A stretch of 58,485 nt of DNA from the NCBI RefSeq assembly GCF_021442385.1, contig NZ_MUZA01000039.1:1-58485 (forward strand). Reading direction: 5' to 3'. The translations under genes were made by a program, and so were the position numbers. This DNA is from Micromonospora sp. MH99 (GTDB lineage Bacteria; Actinomycetota; Actinomycetes; Mycobacteriales; Micromonosporaceae). Positions 8,801 through 16,069 of the stretch are shown piece after piece. Numbering within the stretch: position 1 is the first letter of the stretch; the number at the start of each line of letters is the position of its first letter. The notes beneath the pieces were generated by a model. It had not been told where the DNA came from and ran no database searches. It worked only from the letters and a program-made list of their open reading frames with translations.

Positions 8801-9449
8801 GACGGGCAGCTGGGACATGCAGGTGCGGGGTTTGCGCTGCTGTCTGCTGGTGCTCCGCGACGACGAGGACCCGGCCGACCTGGCCGACGCGCTGTCCACC
8901 GCGCGGCGCAGCGGCTTTCACCGCCTGCGGTGGACGATGCTGAGCATGGCGGCGCTGTGCCGGGCGTTGCAGGGCCGCGACGCCGAGGCGGCGGAGCTGA
9001 TCGACGAGCTGGACCGGTCCTGGTCGGCGGTGCCGGCGCTGGCCAGCGGGGAGTGGATCGCCGCCGCCGCGTACGCCGCCGCTCTGGCCGGCCGGGACAC
9101 CTCCGTGCGGGTCCGGGCGATGCTGGACCGGGTCGGACATCGCACGCCGTGGTCGGAGGCGGCGCTGCGGACGGTGACGGCGGCGGTGGCGGCGGCCGAC
9201 GGCGACCACCGGCGGGCGGCCGAGCTGCACCTGGCCGCCGCCGAGACGTACGGGCGGATTCCGGACGTCAGCGACCGGGTGCTGGCGCTGGCGCTCGCGG
9301 CGGCGGAGCTGACCCGTGCCGGCGACCCGGCGGGCGCCCGGGTGCCGCGCGCCGAGGTCCGCACCTTCGCGCTGCGCAACGACGCCCCCGGCCTGCTGGC
9401 GCTGGCCGGCCGGCCGATCAGCCCGACCGGGCCGGCGGTGGCCTGCTGA
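5826..9449 (+). CDS. Class III adenylate cyclase fused to an AAA ATPase and TPR-like region
   Basis: Large cytosolic signal protein of up to 1207 residues. Four CxxC knuckles (CGRCG, CGGCG, CPHC, CTSCG) at residues 42-88 form two zinc ribbons. The cyclase domain spans roughly 105-270 and keeps both metal Asp residues (FVDLIDFT, GDAVMALFG), the base-selecting Lys in EKYIGD, and the Asp, Asn and Arg of AGDVVNTASR, so it should be active. A NACHT/AAA-type ATPase follows with Walker A GRAGIGKS (about 327) and Walker B VLVFEDLHWADD (about 447). The C-terminal 500 residues are helical and TPR-like, and I see no DNA-binding domain. The start is doubtful: the best ribosome site (GGAGG at 5925) points to a non-standard ATC at 5937 just before the zinc ribbons, while GTG codons at 5826 and 5871 lack one. 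Confidence 0.9.
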   Translation: MDCPQTNRPVPDSRVGGDTPCDGTTGGVGPDRHGGCVIAAQCGRCGRTAADGDRFCGGCGAELGAVCPHCLRPLASDVTFCTSCGSPRPGADRPAAVAPQEDRRRVSVLFVDLIDFTPYVERADPEQVRGMQTGFFSAARRVVGQYGGVVEKYIGDAVMALFGAPIATETDALRCVRAGLELQRVLTRFAPTGSTEMRFRVGVATGEALVDVAAARDGGQAIVAGDVVNTASRMQSVAPPGGVLVCGTTHALTRDTIRYEEQPPVTLRGRSSPTEVWLALSPLRRLPTDREPDTTPLVDREHELGMLVNALHRSLRDRLPQVVTIFGRAGIGKSRLLRELYRHTGRLVDEPLTWRTGRCPPFGENVTFAALADIVKTEAGILDTDPAASAAQRLAAAVGELIGPGERDRVVDALRPLVGLPGTPLPAEEAESAWRRFLLALAARRPTVLVFEDLHWADDAMLRFVELLGAAAREAPLLLLCTARPELVDRDPSWAGTITGSVTITLPPLRDTGIAALYAHLFGQAAFSADMLTPLIEVAGGNPLYAHEYVRMLIEQGALRQSGRGWSLDKQLELTMPESVHAVIANRVDLLDAKDRAVLLAASVVGVQFWPGAVAAALGQPVESVERALRRLEQRDFVHEQAASTMAGQAEFRFRHVLVRDVCYQRLPRTERVARHERAADWLDALSHSRDTDLAEVLAHHRWAAHEIARSLGMQVRRYAGPARQALHRAARRAYALHGLDAAASHAGRALGLADDSDPVGRLQLELLSTEISFYRDGNAFLSGGGPEQVHALADRLSAHGDDACAARAWTLLGQAAWLRADRGDALACLDRAVQLFEPLPDSPQKADAYAELGRLHMLNYERDPAVSAADTAAEIAERLGLTEARTNARITAATARYQAGDRVGLDELHAIVEFARAGQLLALPRATQNLAWAIREEGDWLRSNALLSAAPARTASGQTLTTSYSAEAMRAWFEGDFGRLLAAAEAFVDTPTGSWDMQVRGLRCCLLVLRDDEDPADLADALSTARRSGFHRLRWTMLSMAALCRALQGRDAEAAELIDELDRSWSAVPALASGEWIAAAAYAAALAGRDTSVRVRAMLDRVGHRTPWSEAALRTVTAAVAAADGDHRRAAELHLAAAETYGRIPDVSDRVLALALAAAELTRAGDPAGARVPRAEVRTFALRNDAPGLLALAGRPISPTGPAVAC

Positions 9450-9455
9450 GACGAC

Positions 9456-10133
9456 TCAGGCGGGCACCGGCTTGAGCTTCTGCGCGTAGATGTCGACGTA
9501 CTCGCGGCCGGAGAGCTCCATCAACTCGTACATGATCTCGTCGGTGACCGCGCGCTCGACGAACCGGTCGCCGGCCAGCCCCGCGTAGCGGGAGAAGTCC
9601 AGCGGGGCACCGAAGCGGATCCGCACCCGGTCGATCCGGGGGATGAGCGTGCCGGGCGGCTGGATCTCGTCGGCGTTGAGCATCGCCACGGGCACCACCA
9701 CCGCGCCGCTCTCCAGCGCGAGCCGCGCGACCCCGGTCTTTCCCCGGTAGAGCCGGCCGTCCGGGGAGCGGGTGCCCTCGGGGTAGATGCCGGCCACTCC
9801 CCCGGCGCGCAGCACCCGCAGTTGGGTGTCCAGGGCGGCGCGGGCGGCCTGGCCGCCGGAGCGGTCCACCGGGATGGTGCCGGTGCCGACGAAGAACATC
9901 TTCGTCAGCCAGCCCTTGATCCCCTTGCCGGTGAAGTACTCGGCCTTGGCCACGAAGGTGACCTTCCGCGAAATGATCAACGGGGTGAAGATCGAGTCGG
10001 AGAAGGAGAGGTGGTTGCTGGCCAGGATCACCGGCCCGGTCGCGGGCACGTGGTGCAGGCCCTCCACCTGCGGGCGGAAGATCAGCTTGAGCAGCGGACC
10101 GAGGAGAACGTACTTCAACAGCCAGTAGAGCAC
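9456..10133 (-). CDS. 1-acyl-sn-glycerol-3-phosphate acyltransferase family protein
   Basis: Membrane-associated phospholipid acyltransferase of 225 residues, expected to acylate lysophosphatidate or a similar acceptor. A short hydrophobic N-terminus precedes the catalytic NHLSFSD (NHx4D) motif, and the acceptor motif YPEGTRSPDG follows. AAAGGA sits five bases before the GTG start. It shares strong similarity, including KAEYFTGKG and RSPDGRLYRG, with the second acyltransferase at about 26 kb. It converges on the cyclase gene with only six bases between stops. Confidence 0.9.
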   Translation of the reverse strand: MLYWLLKYVLLGPLLKLIFRPQVEGLHHVPATGPVILASNHLSFSDSIFTPLIISRKVTFVAKAEYFTGKGIKGWLTKMFFVGTGTIPVDRSGGQAARAALDTQLRVLRAGGVAGIYPEGTRSPDGRLYRGKTGVARLALESGAVVVPVAMLNADEIQPPGTLIPRIDRVRIRFGAPLDFSRYAGLAGDRFVERAVTDEIMYELMELSGREYVDIYAQKLKPVPA

Positions 10134-10500
10134 CGGCGTCCTTTCCCGTGGTGTGCCCGCGACAGCACCATGCCGGGAGCGCCGCCGTCGCCGACGAGCC
10201 TACGAAGCCCGCGCTCGCACCACAACGGACGTTGACGTCTCTCATTTTTTCGATCGTCGGCACGGTGTGGGCGGGTCGAAACACCCGGTCGCCGACGATC
10301 ACTGAGATCGCACGTGTCGCGCAAGAACGGACAAAGAGCCACCGCCGCGACCTGCGGCAGTGCCCCTGACTTTCCAAGACGCGACACAACGCACTCCCGG
10401 AACCGGCCTCCGACGTGTCACGATTCAGAGCACGGCGTGCGGACGGACGCCGAGGGGGCAGGGGCGGCCGCGCCGAGGGCGCGTTGAGGAGGATTGCCGG
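10134..10500. other. 367-base gap with divergent promoter space and a nested inverted repeat
   Basis: No gene is supported here. It separates the acyltransferase (leftward) from the membrane protein (rightward). It is less GC-rich than its surroundings, contains a run of six T near 10245, and holds a nested stem structure described separately at 10252-10300. Confidence 0.6.
10252..10300. repeat. Nested inverted repeat (possible structured leader or cruciform)
   Basis: An outer ten-base arm GATCGTCGGC pairs perfectly with GCCGACGATC 29 bases later, and an inner CGGGT pairs with ACCCG around a six-base loop. It lies about 200 bases before the GTG of the downstream gene. Confidence 0.6.
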
Positions 10501-11361
10501 GTGTCAGCGGGTGGTGCCCGCCGGGGACGGCGGGACAACGGGCTCGACGCGAGCGAGTACGCCGTCGTCGGCGACGTCGATCCGCGCGTCGGCGAGCACC
10601 TGCTCGACGTCCTGGCCGCCGGTGGGATCGCCGCCTACCTGCAACCCTCCGCCGACCTCAACCCCGTCACCCGCACCACGACGGTTCCGGCCCGCCCGGT
10701 CGACCGGCTCTACGTCGACCGCTCGCACCTGACCACGGCCCGCGACTACCTCACCCAGCTCGCCGACGAGAGCACCCCGGAGCAGCCGCCGGCCCGCGAC
10801 GAACCGGACATCGACGCCGAGTGGGCCCGGATCGTGGCCGGCTTCCACACCACCTCGACCGCCGACGAGCGCCCCTGGCCGGCAGCGGAGGACGTGGACG
10901 AGCGCGACGACCGGGAAACCCGGGACGAGTCGACGGCCGGTCCGCTCGCCCGCTCCGGCGTCGACGAGGCCGGGCCGACCGCCACCGACGTCCGCCGGCT
11001 GCCGTCGGCCACCGACTTCTCCGGGATCTCGGTCGGCCGGGGCACCCGCGGTGACGAGCCCTCGCTGCTGGACGGCCTGGACACCTTCGGCGCCGATCTG
11101 CCCGACGACGACGAGGACGAGGGTTACCACCCGCCGCCACCCCCGCCCCTGCCCCGGATCTCCAAGTACGCGGTGGTCGGCGCGCTCGCGGTGGTCGTCG
11201 GGTTCGTGCTCTTCCTCTTTCCGTCGCTGCTCCCGGTGGACCGCTCGGCGGTCACCCTGTTCGGGTTCACCGGCATCCTGGCCGGCTTCGTCACGCTGAT
11301 CTGGCGGCTGCGCCCCGGCGACGAGGACGACGACGACCCGGACAACGGCGCCGTCGTCTGA
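10501..11361 (+). CDS. Hypothetical protein with acidic linker and two C-terminal membrane helices
   Basis: A 286-residue protein of unknown function. Residues 15-95 resemble small DUF2007-like signal-transducing domains (YAVVGDVDPRVGEHLLDVLAAGG, with an exposed RLYVDRS strand), but I cannot confirm the family. Residues 95-210 are a charged, probably disordered linker ending in a run of Asp/Glu and then Pro. Two hydrophobic helices follow (around ALAVVVGFVLFLFP and TGILAGFVTLIW), and the tail is acidic. The GTG start is preceded by GAGGAGGA at seven bases. The cytosolic part most likely lies at the N-terminus. Confidence 0.8.
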   Translation: MSAGGARRGRRDNGLDASEYAVVGDVDPRVGEHLLDVLAAGGIAAYLQPSADLNPVTRTTTVPARPVDRLYVDRSHLTTARDYLTQLADESTPEQPPARDEPDIDAEWARIVAGFHTTSTADERPWPAAEDVDERDDRETRDESTAGPLARSGVDEAGPTATDVRRLPSATDFSGISVGRGTRGDEPSLLDGLDTFGADLPDDDEDEGYHPPPPPPLPRISKYAVVGALAVVVGFVLFLFPSLLPVDRSAVTLFGFTGILAGFVTLIWRLRPGDEDDDDPDNGAVV

Positions 11362-11429
11362 CCCGCGCGCCGTCTACCGCATGGCGGGACGACGACGCCC
11401 CCCGCCCGGGGCGTAACAATGGTGTAACT

Positions 11430-11440
11430 TACTGTCAGTA
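11430..11440. promoter_or_regulatory. Possible operator upstream of otsA
   Basis: TACTG-T-CAGTA is an odd-centred palindrome in an AT-richer patch that also contains GTGTAAC. It lies about 80 bases before the otsA start. The function is inferred only from position and symmetry. Confidence 0.3.
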
Positions 11441-11520
11441 GGAATACCGCTGTACGTCACTTCCCCCGCTGACTGACCGGTTTTCCCTTCCTCGTGGCGG
11501 TCAGTCCTCTGCTGATCGGA

Positions 11521-13011
11521 ATGCCCGAGATGCGACAGAGTTCCCTCGTGGTGGTGGCCAACCGCCTCCCCATCGACGACAGCCAGGCGCCCGACGGCGC
11601 CTGCGAGTGGCGCCGCAGTCCCGGTGGGCTGGTCAGCGCGCTGCACCCCCTGCTCCGGCACACCCCGGCGACCTGGGTCGGCTGGGCCGGGGGCACCGGG
11701 GCCGCGCCCGCCCTGCCGGACGTGGACGGCGTCCACATGCACACCGTCGCCCTCAGCCACGAGGATCTGCGCGACCACTACGAGGGCTTCTCCAACGCCA
11801 CCCTCTGGCCGCTCTACCACGACGCCGTCGAGCAACCCGAGCACCACCGCCGCTGGTGGGAGGCGTACCAGCGGGTCAACCAGCGCTTCGCCGAGGCGAC
11901 CGCCGAGGTGGCCGAGCCGGGCGGCGTGGTCTGGGTGCAGGATTACCACCTGCAACTGGTTCCCGGGCAGCTGCGCGCGCTGCGCCCCGACCTGCGCATC
12001 GGCTTTTTCCTGCACGTGCCGTTCCCGCCGCCGGAGCTGTTCATGCAGTTGCCCCGTCGGGCCGAACTGCTGCGCGGCATGCTCGGCGCCGACCTGGTCG
12101 GCTTCCAGCGCGCCCAGGCGGCGCACAACTTCGCCCAACTGGTCACCCGGGTGCTGGAGCTGCCCGCCACCGACCGCCGGATCGGCATCGACGACCGCGT
12201 CGTGCGCATCGGCGCCTTCCCGGTCTCCATCGACACGGCCGAGATGGCCGCCCTCGCCGCCCGCCCCGACGTCGCCGCGCGGGCCCGCCGCCTCCGCCAG
12301 GACCTCGGCGACCCCCGCCAGGTCATCCTCAGCGTCGACCGGATGGACTACACCAAGGGCATCGAGCAGCGCCTCAAGGCGTACAGCGAGCTGCTCGCCA
12401 GCGGCGACGTCAAGGTCCGCGACACGGTGCTGGTGCAGGTCGCCATGCCGAGCCGGGAACGCGTCGGGCAGTACCAGATCCTGCGCGAACGCATCGAGCG
12501 CGAGGTGGGCCGGATCAACGGCGAGTTCGGCCGGGTCGGTGAGCCCGCCATCCACTACCTCACCCAGCCCTTCGACCGGGCCGAGCTGGCCGCGCTCTAC
12601 CGGGTCGCCGACGTGATGGCGGTGACCCCGCTGCGCGACGGGATGAACCTGGTCGCCAAGGAGTACGTCGCCGCCCGGGTGGACGACACGGGCGCGCTGC
12701 TGCTCAGCGAGTTCGCCGGCACGGCCGCCGAACTGTCGCAGGCGTACCTGGTGAACCCGCACGACCTGGAAGGGCTCAAGCAGGCGCTGCGCACGGCGCT
12801 GCGGGCCAGTCCGGCCGACGTCACCGAACGGATGCGGGCCATGCGCGCCCACCTGCACCAGCACGACATCCGGGCCTGGGCGCGCTCCTACCTGAGCGCG
12901 CTGGACGAGCGCGGCGCCCTGGTCGGCCGCCTCACCAGCGGCGACGGCGCCCCCCTCGTGCCGCGCCCGGCGACCCGGGCCACCTCCGCCGCGCAGCACA
13001 CCGGCGGCTGA
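11521..13011 (+). CDS. otsA: Alpha,alpha-trehalose-phosphate synthase (UDP-forming)
   Basis: GT20 glycosyltransferase joining UDP- or GDP-glucose to glucose 6-phosphate, giving trehalose 6-phosphate for osmoprotection. The N-terminal VVVANRLPI is followed by the sugar-phosphate loop RRSPGGLVSAL, WVQDYHLQLVP, and the nucleotide-sugar region SVDRMDYTKGI and TPLRDGMNLVAKEYV. All are intact, and the length (about 496 residues) matches the family. There is no fused phosphatase domain and no otsB nearby. The start is uncertain among a GTG at 11494 and ATG codons at 11521 and 11530; none has a clear ribosome site. Its stop faces the hydrolase gene with a 13-base gap. Confidence 0.94.
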   Translation: MPEMRQSSLVVVANRLPIDDSQAPDGACEWRRSPGGLVSALHPLLRHTPATWVGWAGGTGAAPALPDVDGVHMHTVALSHEDLRDHYEGFSNATLWPLYHDAVEQPEHHRRWWEAYQRVNQRFAEATAEVAEPGGVVWVQDYHLQLVPGQLRALRPDLRIGFFLHVPFPPPELFMQLPRRAELLRGMLGADLVGFQRAQAAHNFAQLVTRVLELPATDRRIGIDDRVVRIGAFPVSIDTAEMAALAARPDVAARARRLRQDLGDPRQVILSVDRMDYTKGIEQRLKAYSELLASGDVKVRDTVLVQVAMPSRERVGQYQILRERIEREVGRINGEFGRVGEPAIHYLTQPFDRAELAALYRVADVMAVTPLRDGMNLVAKEYVAARVDDTGALLLSEFAGTAAELSQAYLVNPHDLEGLKQALRTALRASPADVTERMRAMRAHLHQHDIRAWARSYLSALDERGALVGRLTSGDGAPLVPRPATRATSAAQHTGG

Positions 13012-13024
13012 CCGGCGCGACCAC

Positions 13025-13837
13025 TCACCGGGCGGCGGGCTCCTTCTCCAGCCAGTCCAGGATCGCGTCGATCGGCTCGGCCCAGCGCGCGTCGAGCATC
13101 AGGTCGTGCCCCATGCCGGGAAAGAGCAACGGCGCCGAACCGTACCGGCGGGCGATCCGCGTCAACGTCGACGCCGGCACCACCCGGTCGTCCGGGCTGC
13201 CCAGCACCAGGACCGGCGGCGAACCCACGGCCGGCTCGGCCTCCGGCTCGCCCAGCAGCGCCCACTGCGCCCGCCGGCCGGCCCGACCCAGCCGCGCCAC
13301 GTACCGCCGGGCCTCCTCGTCGGCCAACTCGCGGCTGAACAACTGCGTGCGGCTGAGCCGCAACGGCCCGCCGAACACCGCCGGCAACGTCCCGGCCGGG
13401 TTGCGGCGCACCGCCGCGGAGAGCACCCCCCAGCCGCCGAAGACCGGCGCCACCAGCACCGCACCGCGCGCCGGGTAGCGCGCCAACGCGTGCGCCACCA
13501 CGAGCGCCCCGGCGCCGTGCCCCACCAGCACCGCCTGGCGCGGCAGGCTCGCGGCCACCTGGACCACATCGTGGGCGTACGCGCGCAGCGTCGCCTCCGG
13601 CGCCGGCTCGCTGGCGCCGTGCCCCCGCAGGCTCAGCGCGTACGCCGGAAAGCCCCGCGACGCGGCGTGACCCAGCCAGTGCTCGGCGAACGCCCACGCG
13701 CCGTGCCCGAAGCCGGGAACGAAGAGCAGCGGAGGCCGCCCCTGCTCCACCTCGGGAACGGCGCTGAGCACCTCGCGTCGCGCCGGCCGGACCGGCCGGG
13801 ACCACTCCCGGCCCCGCATGATCCGCAGCTCGGTCAT
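13025..13837 (-). CDS. Alpha/beta-hydrolase fold protein lacking the nucleophile
   Basis: A 270-residue protein with the full alpha/beta-hydrolase framework: LLFVPGFGHG oxyanion loop, LSLRGHGAS, the acid in GSPDDRVVP and the His in FPGMGHDLM. The nucleophile elbow, however, reads VGHGAGALV, so the expected Ser is Gly108. It is therefore probably not a standard esterase; a cofactor-free lyase, a scaffold, or another nucleophile are alternatives. Its ATG overlaps the TGA of the upstream monooxygenase by four bases (ATGA), and GGAGG lies five bases before it, so the two are translationally coupled. Confidence 0.88.
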   Translation of the reverse strand: MTELRIMRGREWSRPVRPARREVLSAVPEVEQGRPPLLFVPGFGHGAWAFAEHWLGHAASRGFPAYALSLRGHGASEPAPEATLRAYAHDVVQVAASLPRQAVLVGHGAGALVVAHALARYPARGAVLVAPVFGGWGVLSAAVRRNPAGTLPAVFGGPLRLSRTQLFSRELADEEARRYVARLGRAGRRAQWALLGEPEAEPAVGSPPVLVLGSPDDRVVPASTLTRIARRYGSAPLLFPGMGHDLMLDARWAEPIDAILDWLEKEPAAR

Positions 13838-15240
13838 TTGGCCTCCAGGTCGTGCAGGGCGCGCTGGACGGCGCGCAGGTAGTCGGCGTGCCCGACCTCG
13901 AACCAGTGCCGGCTGCTGTCCTTGACCTGCCCCGAGTAACGCTCCCCGGCCCGGTCGCGCACCCGCTGCGCGAACGCCGCGGCCCGCTCGGGCCGGTCCC
14001 GGCGGGCCTGCAACAGCCGGGCGAAGAGCACCGTCTGCCAGTGCGCCAGGGTGAACATCCCGGAGTCCGGTTGCACGAGGCCGGCGACCGCCAGCGTCGG
14101 GTGCCCCGGCGTGAAGGCGTTGAGCCAGAGCGTGGGCCGGCCCGTGCCGGCGCTGTCGCCGAACACCGACGCGTCGAGGAACTCGAACCGGGGCAGGTAG
14201 CCGGTGGCGAAGATGACCAGGTCCGGGTCGATCTCGCGGCCGTCGGCCAGCTCCACGGCGTACGAGCGGAAACGGGCCAGGTCCGGCACCGGGGCGATCC
14301 CGCCGTGGCCCACGTAGTAGACGAGCTGGCTGTTGGCGATCGGGTGCGTCTCGTACACCCGGTGGTCGGGCTTGGGCAGGCCGAAGCGCGTCAGGTCGCC
14401 GACGGTCAGGCGCAGCGTCCAGTGGTAGAGCCACTGGCGGACCCGCAGCGGCACGCGCAGCGCCAGCAGGGCGTCGTTGACCTGGTCGGCGGGCCGCCCG
14501 AGGACGTACTTCGGGGCGTACCAGTAGCCGCGCCGGGTGGAGTGCCAGCACCGCGACGCCTGCTGGGCGGCCTCGACGGCGATGTCGCAGCCGGTGTTGC
14601 CGGCGCCGACGACCAGCACCCGCTTGCCGCGCAGCTGCGCCGGGTCCTTGTAGGACGACGCGTGCATGATCTCGCCGCGGAACTCCTCGAGGCCCTCGTA
14701 GCGGGGCAGTTTCGGCGACCAGTTGTGCCCGTTGGCGATGACCACGGCGGCGTACCGGGAGGTGCGCTCCGGGCCGTACCCGCCGGTGGAGCGGGTGGTC
14801 ACGTCCCAGCGGTCCCCCTCGGCGGGCTCCACCCGGACCACCTCGGTGCCGAACCAGACGTGCGAGCGCAGGTCGAAGTGGTCGGCGTACCGCTCGAAGT
14901 ACGCCAGGAGCTGGCTGTGGTGCGGGTAGTCCGGCCACGAGTCCGGCATCGGGAAGTCGGGGAACTGGGTGAACGGCTTCGACGACAGCAGGTGGGTGCT
15001 CGCGTACACCGGGCTGCGGTCGTGTCGCCAGTTCCAGGCGCCGCCGACGCCGGTCTCCCGTTCGTAGCAGTCCACCCCGAACCCGTGCTCGCGCAGGTTC
15101 TTGATGGCCGTCAGGCCGCTGGCCCCGGCCCCGATGACGCAGACCGTGTCGCCCCGGTCGGAGAGCGGACGGCCGTCGGGGCTCTGCGCGGACTGGGTCG
15201 CATCCGGGTCGGGCCGGCCGTGGTCGGTGGAGGTGGACAC
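13834..15240 (-). CDS. Flavin-containing monooxygenase
   Basis: A 468-residue FAD/NADPH enzyme of the FMO class. It has an FAD Rossmann motif GAGASG at residues 37-42, the FMO fingerprint FRGEIMHASSY (FxGx3Hx3Y rather than the Baeyer-Villiger W version), an NADPH motif GAGNTG, and the FATGYLP signature near the C-terminus. It should oxygenate a soft nucleophile or a ketone, but the substrate is unknown. The GTG start has AAGGAG eight bases ahead. It leads a two-gene operon with the hydrolase-fold gene, suggesting they act on the same small molecule. Confidence 0.92.
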   Translation of the reverse strand: MSTSTDHGRPDPDATQSAQSPDGRPLSDRGDTVCVIGAGASGLTAIKNLREHGFGVDCYERETGVGGAWNWRHDRSPVYASTHLLSSKPFTQFPDFPMPDSWPDYPHHSQLLAYFERYADHFDLRSHVWFGTEVVRVEPAEGDRWDVTTRSTGGYGPERTSRYAAVVIANGHNWSPKLPRYEGLEEFRGEIMHASSYKDPAQLRGKRVLVVGAGNTGCDIAVEAAQQASRCWHSTRRGYWYAPKYVLGRPADQVNDALLALRVPLRVRQWLYHWTLRLTVGDLTRFGLPKPDHRVYETHPIANSQLVYYVGHGGIAPVPDLARFRSYAVELADGREIDPDLVIFATGYLPRFEFLDASVFGDSAGTGRPTLWLNAFTPGHPTLAVAGLVQPDSGMFTLAHWQTVLFARLLQARRDRPERAAAFAQRVRDRAGERYSGQVKDSSRHWFEVGHADYLRAVQRALHDLEAK

Positions 15241-15353
15241 CGGGACATCTCCTTTTGTGCGGCACGGGTGCCGGTCGCCGCGAAATCCTCTCCACATCGG
15301 AGCCGGATGTCCAGCCCCGGAGCGGACCGATCGACGGATACCGGACGGGGGGG

Positions 15354-16058
15354 TCAGCCGGCGGTGGGTAGCAGCAGGTCGACGAGGACCGGGAAGTGGT
15401 CGCTGGCCCGGCGGGTCTGCGGGGTGTCCACCACGTCGTAGTCGACAACGCTGATCCGGGGATCGACGAAGAGCGCGTCGATGCGGCGGCGCGGGTCGGC
15501 GCATGAGTAGGTGAGCCGCTCCGCGCGGTCGGCGGCGATGGCCGCGTCGGTCAGGCCACGCGCCACGGTGGCCCACGCCGGCCCGTCCGGGCCCTCGTTC
15601 AGGTCGGCTCCGGCCACCACCGGGCTGCTCGCCGCGTCCAGCCCTCGCCGGAATTCGGCGGCCTGCGCGGGCCGCTCGGTCGGGTCGGTGGACAGGTGCG
15701 ACCCGGCGAGGGTGAACCGGGCGTCGCCGACCCGGCAGTCGGCGTACGCGGCGCCGCGCAGGTGTCGGCCCGGGGTCAGCGGGAAGCGCTGGCAACGGGT
15801 GTCGCGCACCTGCACCCGCAGGCTGGTCAGCAGCAGGTTGCCCAGGGCGGGCAGGCCCCCGGCGGCCACCACCAGGCCGAACGACTCGGCCAGGGTGGCG
15901 GACTTCTGCCGCCACCGGAACCGGCGCGGCCCCTCCTGCACGATCACGACGTCCGGCCTCGCGGCCCGGACCACCGCCGCGAGCGCGGCCGTGTCGTCGC
16001 GCTGGCTGTGGATGTTGTACGACACCACGCGCAGTGGTACGCCGGCAGCCTCACCCAT
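15354..16058 (-). CDS. Endonuclease/exonuclease/phosphatase family protein
   Basis: A 234-residue metal-dependent phosphoesterase of the DNase I/exonuclease III fold. Catalytic elements in order: Asn in SYNIHS, Glu in IVQEGP, His in GSHLS, Asp-x-Asn in AGADLNEGP and the terminal SDHFPV. There is no signal peptide, so it is likely cytosolic, with a nucleic acid, phosphodiester or phospholipid substrate. It lies 11 bases after the glucokinase stop in the same direction and is probably part of that operon. Confidence 0.88.
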   Translation of the reverse strand: MGEAAGVPLRVVSYNIHSQRDDTAALAAVVRAARPDVVIVQEGPRRFRWRQKSATLAESFGLVVAAGGLPALGNLLLTSLRVQVRDTRCQRFPLTPGRHLRGAAYADCRVGDARFTLAGSHLSTDPTERPAQAAEFRRGLDAASSPVVAGADLNEGPDGPAWATVARGLTDAAIAADRAERLTYSCADPRRRIDALFVDPRISVVDYDVVDTPQTRRASDHFPVLVDLLLPTAG

Positions 16059-16069
16059 CGCCGGCCCCC

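Noticed and set aside
5562..9230. A 1222-codon leftward open frame
   Set aside because: It is the antisense shadow of the cyclase-ATPase gene; its sequence is Arg/Gln/His-rich nonsense except the last 65 codons, which have their own start and ribosome site.
10360..10500. Upstream extension of the membrane-protein frame
   Set aside because: No domain and no ribosome site there; GAGGAGGA precedes the GTG at 10501.
11021..11151. Long acidic and proline runs in the membrane protein as a repeat element
   Set aside because: They are in frame and match a disordered linker.
15241..15915. Upstream extension of the monooxygenase frame
   Set aside because: It is the shadow of the endonuclease-fold gene; the GTG with AAGGAG marks the real start.
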